From NCBI RefSeq assembly GCF_050624435.1, contig NC_134536.1:8126758-8190757 (forward strand): a stretch of DNA of 64,000 nt, written 5' to 3'. Below the pieces are notes generated by a model. That model was given only the letters and a program-made list of their open reading frames with translations, was not told the DNA's origin and searched no databases. Positions within the stretch are counted from its first letter, which is position 1. The number at the start of each line of letters is the position of its first letter. The translations under genes were made by a program, and so were the position numbers. The stretch comes from Tenrec ecaudatus. Taxonomy: Eukaryota > Chordata > Mammalia > Afrosoricida > Tenrecidae. Shown piece after piece: positions 11,111 through 21,700 of the stretch.

Positions 11111-11689
11111 GTTTCTTGCTACCTAACATTTACAGCAAGGAGACATGCAAACCTCCATCAGTCACTTATATAATAGATTGGGCAAAGTGTGAATCTGAGG
11201 TCCTGATTTATTTGGGGAGAACATCTCAAAGGAAGTATCTGGCAGTCTTGTAAACAATAGTGCGAAATGGTGACAATCATTCTAAGAACTGCAAACAACA
11301 GCGATGTTTTTAGAGATATGCATCCTCTTAACAGTGTGTGTAAAACCCCAGGCTGTATATAGGCGGTACTTATCTTATTATAGAGGGCATATCTGAAGAA
11401 CCTGCTTCCTCTTAATTCACAGGTAAAGGGAGAATACTGTAAGTACCAGGCAACTAAGAGATAAAGGATAAGCTGACTCAAAACACCAGGTGTCTGCAAA
11501 AGGCAGCTGTACATGAGCATCTTAAACGAGGGCAGTTGTAGAGAGAACTCTATCTGGAGAATGTATATTAGGGTTTATCCCTATCTCGGGACTGTGACAG
11601 TCTCCTCTCACTGGAACCGTTCTTCCAAGCCCTGTGGTTACAAGCGTAGAGATTAGGCCAGTAACACTTTCATCCGGGTTCTCAGTTTC
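11111..11689. other. No gene seen
   Basis: Apparently unique DNA. A 120-codon antisense open frame here has no recognisable domain, and I treat it as chance. Confidence 0.5.
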
Positions 11690-11995
11690 CTACAGAGAAA
11701 GATAAGGCTTTCTGCTCCCATAAAGAGAGAAACCCACAGGGGCAATTCTACTCTGTCCATAGGGTGACTGTGAATCAGAATTGGCTTGAAGGCAGTGAGC
11801 CTGGTATAATAATAATTTCCACTGCCATCAAGTTGATTCCAACTCATCTCCACCCTATATAGAATTTATGCGACTGCAAATCTTTTCCAGCACAGCCTCA
11901 TTCTCATACCCTGGGGTGGCTGGTGGGTTTGAACCATTCACCTTGTAGTTAGACATCTAATGCTTACCCAACAGCAATTAGCCAGGCGGTTAGTT
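11690..11995. mobile_element. Back-to-back AfroSINE fragments
   Basis: A sense tail at about 11,715-11,800 (AGAGAAACCCACAGGGGCAA, then TTGGCTTGAAGGCAGTGAGC) meets an antisense copy at about 11,815-11,960 (CCACTGCCATCAAGTTGATT). The two tails face each other. Confidence 0.7.
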
Positions 11996-12269
11996 ACTGA
12001 GGATAAAGTTGGACTTGGTTCTGGCCTGGAGAAAGTCCCAAGGTCAGTTAGGTCAGTTACTTTGGCAAAGCAACGTCCCTGGGGAGTGGTGTGGAAAGAG
12101 CCCAGAACTGGCTGAAGGGGAACTAGCGTCCACTAGTTAGTGTCCAGCAGCTAGGTCGGGTCTTCATAAGAGCCTGTCCTGTAGGACAGCTGAGAGGGGT
12201 CCTTTCCTTTCTGAGAGGCTGCCCAAGCACCACAGGGCGGAGGGGGGGATGGGCATGTCTACAAATTCA

Positions 12270-12276
12270 TGACTCA
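12270..12276 (+). promoter_or_regulatory. Perfect AP-1 (TRE) site
   Basis: TGACTCA, a full match to the AP-1 consensus, at the upstream edge of the CpG island about 450 bp before the SOD2 start codon. Function is inferred. Confidence 0.5.
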
Positions 12277-12514
12277 GGGCAGCAGAGGGTCAAGGTGGGC
12301 GGGCGCAGAGCGGCACCAACTTGCAAATATGACGGCGGGGGTCGCGGGGCTTCCTTTTGGAGATATATACTCTCGAAGTGCAGCAAACACGCCGTTCCTA
12401 GCGGGCGCTGGGACGTCGCCAGCCCTCTCGGGTGTTGACAGGGCGGCTGCGGGAAGTCAGCGCCTGCGGTGCCTTCCAGAGAAGGGCACGAGGGGCGAGA
12501 GCCTTCCGGGAGGA

Positions 12515-12621
12515 GGGGCGGGGCTCTACAGAAGAAGGGCGGGCCCTCCAGGAGAAGGGGCGGGGACTTCCGGGAGAAGGGCCGGGTCTACCGGAAGGGG
12601 CGGGTCTACCGGAAGGGGCGG
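12515..12621 (+). promoter_or_regulatory. GC-box/ETS/kappaB cluster with an 18-bp tandem repeat
   Basis: Sp1-type boxes occur at 12,515-12,524 (GGGGCGGGGC), 12,557-12,566 (GGGGCGGGGA), 12,597-12,604 and 12,615-12,621. GGGGACTTCC at 12,562-12,571 matches the NF-kappaB consensus GGGRNNYYCC and overlaps the second GC box. ETS cores lie at 12,566-12,574 (ACTTCCGGG) and in CCGGAAGG at 12,591 and 12,609. The 18-mer CGGGTCTACCGGAAGGGG is repeated exactly at 12,583-12,600 and 12,601-12,618. Motif matches are seen; binding is inferred. Confidence 0.65.
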
Positions 12622-12723
12622 TGGCGGTGCCCTTGTCCCGAGACTGGGACGCCGCGTTTATTCCTGGCGCTTCGCGGGGACGCCTGCGCGTCGTGAGAGC
12701 GCCCCGGGCGGCATCGCAGCACC

Positions 12724-12746
12724 ATGTTGTGCCGGGCGGCGAGCAG
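12724..12746 (+). CDS. SOD2: SOD2 exon 1 (coding part)
   Basis: ATG in CACCATG context encodes MLCRAAS plus two bases of codon 8. The donor is AG|GTGAGG. The 5' UTR probably covers about 12,640-12,723; its exact start is not visible. Confidence 0.95.
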
Positions 12747-15700
12747 GTGAGGCGGCGGCGGGGTCGGTGCGGAGGGCCGCGGGGCTGCGGAGGGCATGCG
12801 GGTCGGGGCGCCAAGGACACTAAGGGCAGGACGGCGAGCGGGATGGGGGTGGCGGCAGCGATGGCCCAGGAGCTGCGGGCCCTCCTGGCACTCCTGGTCC
12901 GCCGCGCCCCCCCCCCCCCACTGGCCCTGCCGGGGTCCCCGCAGGCCGCCAGGGAGGGGCGAGCACCGGGCTTCGCGGACGTTGGGGTCTGGGGAGGAGA
13001 GCTGCGGGCGGGGGGTGGGGGTGGGGGTGGGGGGAGGTGAACGTGCACCTTCCAGCTGCTTGTGGCGGCCTGGCATCGGTGTTAGCGCACAGCGCCAGGC
13101 GGGTCACTCGGGCTCGGCCAGGACTGTGAGTTAATGGCACACAGGTGTATTGCTTCCCAAAAAAGTCGGGGCCGCGAGAGAAAGTGCGGGCGTCAGGGGC
13201 ACGTGGAGCGCGAGGGGCAGTCTCCGTTGTGTCTTTTTTCCAGCTCGAGCTGGAGGCTGGCCCCGGCCGTGGGGGCGTTGGGCTCCCGGCAGAAGCACAG
13301 CCTGCCCGACCTGCCGTACGATTACGGCGCCCTGGAGCCGCACATTAACGCCCAGATCATGCAGCTGCACCACAGCAAACACCACGCCGCGTACGTGAAC
13401 AACCTGAACGTCACCGAGGAGAAGTATAACGAGGCTCTGGCAAAGGGTAGGTGCGACCTTTGCTCACAGGCGAAGGAACACGGGTTGGGTGAGGTGACCT
13501 CGCCGTAGGCCACCTAAGTGAAAGTCTTAGGGAAAAGGCCGCCTGGGGTCTGCCTGAACGTGTGCCCAGCAGAGTCCACGCCACATGGTTACTGCTTTGG
13601 GCTTCACGCAGGAACCGTTCACCTTAAAAAAAATAAAGAATACAGGAGTCTTGGAAAACTAAGTGGGAAAGTTCTATTCTCTTTCATCCCATTTTATCCT
13701 GAGCTTTCCAAACTATTTCCTCCTTGAAAATAGCTCATTGCAGATGCAGTGTTTTGATGAGTTTGTAAGAGCGTCTTGTATTGCCTCAGGAAACTCAGTA
13801 TCCCATGTGCATGTTAAAGTTTATGAATTTTACTATTATTATTCTCAAGGAAGACCTTCAGCGAGATGCATGGGCACAGTGGCTGGTTTGGTGGGCACAA
13901 ACCTAAGAACCATTGTCAGGGGGGCACAGGCCCGGGTTTCCTTCTCTTGTGTACAGGCTCCCTGTGAGTTGGAACAACTTGATGGCACCTAACAACAATA
14001 ACAAAGAACAGCTGAATTAAGTTTAAAAGCCTTATTTTTGTTGCACAGGTGGTTTCCTTCAAAAACCCACTACTGTCCAGCTGATTCCAACTCATAATGA
14101 CCTTAGAGAGCAGTGGTTCTCAACCTGTGGGTCTCGACCCCTTTGGGAGTCGAATGACCCTTTCACAGGGGTAGCCTGATTCATAACAGTAGCAAAATGA
14201 CAGCGATGAAGTAGCAGTGAAAATGATTTTATGGTTGGCGGGGGGGTCACCACAGCATGAAGGACTATGAAAGGGTCGTGGCATTAGGAACGTTGAGAAC
14301 CACTGCTGGAGGGTTTCTAAGACTAAGTCTGTACAAGAGTAGACAGTCTCATTTTTCTCTGGGGGGTGGCTTTGAACTGCAACCTGGCAGTTAACAGCCC
14401 AATGCCTCAACCACAGTGCCACCAGCCTAGCATGGGCGACTTTAGAGCTTTAAGGTAAACTTACATGGAACTCCTTTTTTAAAAACTGGATTGCAGTACT
14501 CAGATTGTTGACTTGTACTGATATTTCAAACAATGGGGGTTGATGACAGGGCAAAAACTTTCAATGATACTTAGGCACAATGGCAGAGTCACACCTACAA
14601 GATTAATGCATGTCCTCATGAAGCCGGGGGACATTACAAGAGTGAGTAAGTGGTAGTGACGGGCCACCATTCGTGGTCACTCTTGAAGCAAGAGATTGAA
14701 ACCAAAGCCCAGTGTTGGCCAGTTCTATGCCCTTGGGATAGCAGCCCTCTGGGACTCCTTTCTGCATCTTGTCCCCGGTGTGTAGTGGTTTGTGCTTGAT
14801 GACTAGCCTCCGGGGGTTGGCTGTTTGAGCCCCTCAGCAGCACCACGAAGGAAAGGCCTGGGGATCTGTCTCTACAGATTACAGGCAAGAACCACTGGGA
14901 GTGGAATCCCTGTAGAGCAGGGGGTTGTGCACTTGCTTGCTTGCTTGCAGATTAGCAATTACAGCCTGCCCGAGTGATATAGTGTGCTTCTGGGGAATGT
15001 CTGGTCTCTGGGGTCTCCATTGTTCTTTCCAGATACAGGATAGGACGGGGGTGGAGGGTGGGGCGCACAGTGCCCTTGGGTGTCAGCCTAATACTATTGG
15101 CCTCTCAAGTCCAGTTCCTTGCATCCATCTGCTGGACATGGGAATGGGACTGCTGTGTGAATGCATTTCCTCTTCCCAAACTACACTGCCTGGACAGTGG
15201 GTGGCGGCACCGTGACACAGGGCTGTCTGCTATGGAGCGCTGACAGCATTGACCGCCTGCCTGCCTACCTGCCTGCCATGTGAGTGGAGCTGTGATCACT
15301 TGTTCTCCTTTTGGGGACGGAGGGATGGGGATCCAGCTCGGGATTTGGAGGGTCCAGAGCCCATGCACGGGCACTCCATGGAGCCTGTGCCACCCCATCC
15401 TGTGAAACTCCGAGGAGCCTTGCTTGCCTTCTGTGGGAGAGGAGAAGGCAGGAGTGTGCTTGATGAGGCTCCCCACCAATGAGCTGCTACCTAGCTGAGA
15501 AAGAGTGCAGGCCCTTTCGACTTGATGCTCCACTGGGAATTGCTCCCAGGAGTCACCATTCCCAAGAAAAATTCCCTTGTGTGGGGTGTCTATTCATCGA
15601 TCTATGCAGTCCAATTAGCATATAGTATGGAGTTGTTTACTATTGTTTTACAGTGCTCAATTGAAGAAGCCAGTAATGCGTGGATGTTTTTGAGATTGTG

Positions 15701-18700
15701 TAGTTAGTGTGTATGGAAATACTACGTTTGAAAAATATAAAACCGTTCTTCATTGATTTTCAGTGGCTTACAGAAGGAAAATAATGATCACAGTCTTGTT
15801 TCCAAAGTGTGTGTCGGCCTTATTAAGGCACAGTTAGGCATATCCTCCAAAAGGTTTTTATGGAATCCTAGGCTATGAAATTGGAGTGGTTTTTAGACAA
15901 TGTCCTCTGAGTAGTGTCACCTAGTGGGAAAATGTAGTATTTCAACCTGTAGAGGAAGTTACCACATTTTGGGAGATTTTCTTGAGACAATCAGGAACCT
16001 TGAGTACGGGAAAAGTTCTCTGATTTCGGAAATAGCAGATGCAAGAAGGAAGTGGTAAAGGCGGGGTGGTGGGGACTGAGCTGGGGGAGTATCCCAGTTG
16101 TGTAAGTATTTCCTGGATGGCGACACCAGCCAGGAGCCTCTTTTGTTTTCAAAACAGATGATTTTACTTTGAAATCAAAGCTTTTCTTGTTAGTGAAAGC
16201 AGCTGCAGGCAGGCTTCGTTAGTATCGAATTATACGGCCTGGAAGTTTATTGGTAGCTACAGGATTTTCTATAAAAGTATACTGAAAATTACTGTGAAAT
16301 AAAATTTTTAGATTTGACCACTTGAGAAAAAAGTAATCTTAATTATAAACAAGACCTCAGAATTTCTTTTAAAACTTTAAAAGTGATTTTGTAAACTTTT
16401 TATTTAATATGTGACAGTTCAATTATCAGTAAGCATTTCTTTCTAAGGAACATTTAGTGACTGCCGGTTTATTAAAACGGAAAATCTACATTGACTTTTA
16501 GGACGACTCCTAGGAAAATGAATGGGGAGACGCTGAGTTGAGAAAATTGGGGGGGGGCAGGAAAAAGAAAGCTGATAGAAAACCACACAAAATCAGATCA
16601 AAACAAATTTCTAAGAGATTATTAGTACACCTTGTTCTCTTTTCCTTACGGAACTGCTGGCCAGCACCTTCCCTCTGTTGAAATGCGCGCCGGAGGGATA
16701 GACCTCTCCGGCCACTGGGTGACTGCCGTGTGGTGTCTTTCTTGAGCTCGTGGTTCCCGTGGCCTGCACGTCATCTTGTCTGTTCAGACCAGAAGTCTCT
16801 TTGGTTTCCATTTTGTTCTCCCAGCATTTGGGGATTGTTTTGGGAGGGAGGGGAGCAAGTTGAAGAAGTCCATGGAAAAAAGGAATGGAAAGATAACAGA
16901 ATTTTCCCATAAATGTTTTGAAGCCCTTTTTGCATTCAGATACTTTAAACATTAAACAAACAAACAAAAATCAACTATAATTATCAGAGAATTGGTATTT
17001 TTTTTCCTCATAGAAACTATATTAAAAAAAAACACTGCAGTTTATTCAATCATCTAACCAGCACATAATCTCTTGGCTGCTGACGAGGCAGTGTTTGAGG
17101 CACTGAGGATGCAGCAGCGACCCAAAGCGCGTGTCCTCTCTGGGGCTGTTTTCTCCCAGGGGAGACGGGGCCCCAAGGGGAGAGAGGAAGCAGGGTGGAG
17201 TAGTTAGTAGGGCATATCAATCTCCCAGTGTAAAGTCAGGAGCCATATGCCTCAGACAGGGAAAGCCTCGGGTTGGGTGACTTCAGCAGAGACTTCAGGG
17301 GAAAATTAGGGGATCAGCCATAGGTTCGCTTGGGGGAAGAGTTCTGGGCAAAGACAGCCAAAGTGTGAGCCCTAAGCTGGGGCACACTTAGTTTTCCATG
17401 TAAGTGCAGGGGGGTGGGTGAGGGAGGGCAGAAGGAGGCAGCGATGCAGTCAGAGGTGGAGTAGGTGAGATGAGGGATTCAGGTTGAGGAGCACCATGAC
17501 TGGCCTGGTGTCTCCGGTTCCTTCTGGCTGTTGGGTTGAGAAGAGCTGATGGGGCGCACTGTGGAGCAGAAGACCACACCAATGTAGGTGCAGGTGCTCT
17601 GGTCTGGACCAGAGGGGTGGCAGCTCCGGCAGGCAGGTGTGATTGGGTCCTGGACATATTTTTACAGTAGAGCTGGTGTTACTGATGGGGAGTGAGGAAA
17701 GGGATGGCATTTACAGGGAGTGGGGAAGGCAGAGGAGGATGGCAGAAGTTCAATTTTGAGTTTGAATATGTTGAATGTCTTGTTAATGTAACAATATTTC
17801 TCAGTGAAAGACTTGAAAATGAGAGCTGAGGAAATTCTGTAGCAGCTTCTATTGAGCTGGACATTGAATATTCCATTATGTTCTCCCTTTATTCTCTTAA
17901 TTACTTCATGTTCTGAAACATCTGGCTGAGAAAATCCTGAGCTACTTGGGGGTCTGGGGTGAGTTTTCTACCACCGTTTCCTGGGCTTCTCATTGCCTGG
18001 TCAGCGTTGTCGTCATTGAACCAGAAACCTCTTGGGACAAATACTTGTAGGAGGGCTTTTTTTTTAAATAGCGGCCTCAAATTGTGGTATTTCTAGGATC
18101 AAGTTGCCTGACATTTTACAAAGAGAAAACCCCCCCAAAAAACAAAAAACGACTGTGTAGAATGTTTGAAAAGTAAAGATTTAAAAAATGTGCTTGCATT
18201 TGAACATTGCAGGTGATGTTACAACTCAGGTAGCTCTCCAGCCTGCACTGAAGTTCAATGGTGGAGGTCATATCAACCATACCATTTTCTGGACCAACCT
18301 GAGCCCCAACGGTGGTGGAGAACCCAAAGGTTGGTGTATTCGGTGCACTCTTACCTGCACTTTGTGCACACTAGAAATGACTGTTGGCTTTTCTTGTTAG
18401 CTTACTTCTCTGTGCTCTATTACTAATAGCCTGTTTTTCATCACGAGGAGCATAATAAAGTTGTAATTTTGGAAGGGGCAGAAGTAGAAATTGGTAAAGT
18501 ATCCCAGTAGCTATATCACCAGACTTTAAACACATATACACACACATAAAAGGTGTCAAGCACAGTATTCAAATATGGTTTATGTGTGTCTCATTTATAG
18601 TGGGAAAGACCAATACTGAAAAAAAAATTTTTTTTAACCAAGATGCACTTTAAAAACAAGGACCTGGAATAAGATACTTAACCATTATATACTTTAATGT

Positions 18701-21700
18701 TCTTCCTCTTTGTGGTACAGAACTATTTTGAGAATTATACAAAGTTCTGAAGATAGCTCCTCTTGCTAATTTTTACTGTTTATGATTATAAAGTCAGTTG
18801 TCTTAGGAAATTGGGTTTTCTAGATGTGTTTTTAAAAGAAGTGCAGGTGAGTGGCTGGGGACTTAAAAGGTTGTGAGCAGTCGGCCAAGGTTCAGCTACT
18901 GGTCTCTGTCTCTCCTGAGGAAATGAGAGTGGAGAAGATCAAAGATGTGTGGACTGATGGACCTTTTGGACTGTGTGCTCCACGAGCCTGAGACCCGAGG
19001 AGCTAGAGCCATCCTAGCTCCTGGCTACCATGGCCAAGTGCTCTGAAAAGGGTTCCATTAGAACAGGCCTGGGCATGACAACCGCCCCACCCACCCACAC
19101 ACACACAAACTATCAGCTAGATAAATAGACCAGCGGTTCTCAACCTGTGGATCTCGACCACTTTGGAGGTCGGACGACCCTATCACAGGGGTCGCCTAAT
19201 ACATCCTGCATATCATATTTACATTATGATTCACGACAGTAGCAAAATTACAGTGATGAAGTAGCAACGAAAATAATGTTATGGTTGGGGTTCATCACAA
19301 CACGAGGAACTGTATTAGAGGGTCGCGGCCTCAGGAAGGTTTAGAACCGCTGTAATAGTCTGTAAGGAGGACGATTACACTAGGGCAGGATGCATGCCTT
19401 GGAATCACGCACTTTATTTAGATCAGAAGCCGCATGGATGCCGCTCAGAAGGGTGACAGTGGAACAAGTGATGCTGTACTGTGGGGTCACAAACAACGAG
19501 TGTGGATTGGAAAACTGATCTGTTCCAGAAACTGTCACCCAGTTTACAGTGAAAAGTTAAAAAACACAAAAACAAAACTGCAGGTAGGAGGAGCCCAGAG
19601 GTGCTTGGACTTGGTTCCTACCCTGTCAGCTTTCCCCACAGTGTGTGCAGGTCCGGCTCAGGGAGCACTCCCCCTCCCCCGGGAAAGCACAGGTCACACA
19701 CCTGGCCCTCCTCCCTGTTTCTTTTAAGTACCTTTGGCTTCTGTGTGTTTTCCTTTTGACCAGGGCTGCAGACGCAGTCTGCTGGAGGCATCTGAGAGAG
19801 GCAATTTCAGACCGAGGTCTTGGTGAACAAATAGCGCAGGGAGGGAGTGTGCGAACACATCTGGTGGAAGAAGAACCACCGTGCTCCTTAGAAGTGACCA
19901 TCTCAAACCCCAGGGGCAGTTCTGCCCTGGCCTATGGGATCGCTGTGGGTTTGAATGGACTTGATGGCAGTGAAGATCTTTCTTGAGCTCTACCTCTGGT
20001 TCAGTAAGAGTTCCTTTTTCTAAGACAGTATAGTCCCTAAGCTAGAAAGATCGAGCCTGTTTTGGAGAAGAATCACATGGAATCTATGGCCTTTACTTCC
20101 GAGTGGCAGCGTGGAGCAGATCGGGCAGAAGTCAAAGTAGAATTTCTGTTGGCAGGGAAAGTGGACTGGGAGTGGCTGTTGCTCCCTGGTGAACAGCGTC
20201 GTGAGTGGAGCATCCCTGCCGCACTTCAGCAGGAAGCGTATTAGTTAGCGCCGCGCAGCCTGGGGGCACTGGTGTGGGGAGAGAGAAACACTGGCTGGCT
20301 CCCTGGGTGAGGCGGTGTCCTCTCTGACGTTTACTTGCAGTGCTTCAGTGTGTGTAGCAGTGCTTTCTTATAACGCACAGTCTGCTCACAGGGCTTTTGG
20401 ACCCGTGTTTTCTTTAACAGGGCAGTTGCTGGAGGCGATCAAGCACGACTTTGGGTCCTTCGACAAGTTTAAGGAGAAGCTGACGGCCGTATCTGTTGGT
20501 GTTCAGGGTTCCGGCTGGGGTTGGCTTGGTTTCAATAAAGAGTGGGGACGCTTACAGATTGCTGCTTGTGCTAACCAGGACCCCCTGCAAGGAACAACAG
20601 GTGAGAGATGGGAATTGTCAGACATCTTTAGGGGACAGAGCGTTTCCGACAAGGACTTCCACCAGAGACAAGGCAAATGAGCAGTGTTGAGACCCCGCCT
20701 TGGCCGTGTCATAGTCCGAGCAAGTCTTCACAGATGGCGGTCTGACGTTTGTAAACGAGGCGTGTGTAATTAAAAAAAAAACATTTTTTTTGGGGGGGGT
20801 TATACAACTCTTACCACAATCCATACATACATCAATTGTTTAAAGCACATTTGTACATTCGTTGCTCTCATCTTTCTCAAAAGGGTGTGTAATTTTATAC
20901 ACACCTTAACACATGTGTTTTACACACAAACCCTGCTTCGTCCTCCCAAGGATTGGTGTCAGCTAACCACATTAAGTACACAGAAATAAAAACAACTTAG
21001 GTAAATGGCAAGAACCAGGAACAGAAATCCAATATAGTCAGGCCCCAGAGCTTGTGCTCCCATCCCCCGGCTGAACACTGCCTGTCAGACGTGGTTCTGT
21101 AATAACACAGGGGCCAGAAACCTGGGAAATGCGGAGTTCCTAGATTCCTGCCTTGTGAGGGGTCTCTGGTATACTTATAGTTTTCTCAGGAGCTCCTGGC
21201 TGGACCCACCAAATCCTTTTTTTTGTTTTAAATGTTGAGCCAAATGGAATTAGGAGCCCTTTTTAAAAGGTCACTGAAGAGCATGGGAAAGAATCATAAG
21301 CCAGCTAGCAATGAGCTGGAGCGTTGATCCTTGGTGTGAAGACTCTGCAGTGACCCTGCAAGTGAGAGCAGGAGTCGCCCGCTCTCCCTGCGCCAGTGTC
21401 CACGAGGAGACTGCTCGCCTGCCGTCCTGCCCTGAGTGTGCTCACTCAGCCTTTGCCAGAATCTAAACAACTCCTTTGGGAAAACGAACTGCCCTCAAAG
21501 TCACAAGACTCATTGCTATTGAGTCAGTTCTAACCTTGAGACCCCGTGGACAGACTGGAATCAACCCTTTCTTCCACAGAGTTGCTGGTGACAGACTACA
21601 CCTTCAGGGGTCAATCCACCACAAGCATTTATAAAAGCTGCCAAAATGTGTGAGCCCTTGTTGCTGTAAGCAGGGGTGGAGAACCTCTTGTGCCAAGGGC

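Larger units (their letters stand above)
12240..13480 (+). promoter_or_regulatory. SOD2: CpG-island promoter of SOD2
   Basis: CpG- and G/C-rich block covering the 5' flank, exon 1, intron 1 and exon 2, in contrast to A/T-richer flanks. There is no TATA box close to the expected start. The stretch GGTGGCGGTGCCCTTG at about 12,620-12,635 looks like the sequence around the human SOD2 start as I recall it, so transcription probably begins within about 12,625-12,690. GC boxes, ETS sites and a kappaB match lie 30-200 bp upstream. The architecture fits a housekeeping promoter with stress inducibility. Confidence 0.85.
13447..18212 (+). other. SOD2: SOD2 intron 2
   Basis: The longest intron (4,766 bp). 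Its first kilobase holds an RTE tail (13,845-14,003) and an AfroSINE carrying a SPIN MITE. From about 14,430 to 18,212 it looks unique, with a candidate kappaB/C/EBP enhancer module at 16,085-16,106 and a G-run near 16,551. In other mammals intron 2 contains the TNF/IL-1-responsive SOD2 enhancer. Confidence 0.9.

Noticed and set aside
1..12200. WTAP, the neighbour of SOD2 in other mammals, on the - strand upstream
   Set aside because: No WTAP-like exon was seen. In human its start lies roughly 30 kb from SOD2 (from memory), which would be outside this window.
12269..13140. Several long open frames on both strands (up to 216 codons) in the CpG island
   Set aside because: High G/C removes stop codons; the frames overlap each other on both strands, are Arg/Gly/Pro-rich and have no domains. 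Only the SOD2 exons fit a known protein.
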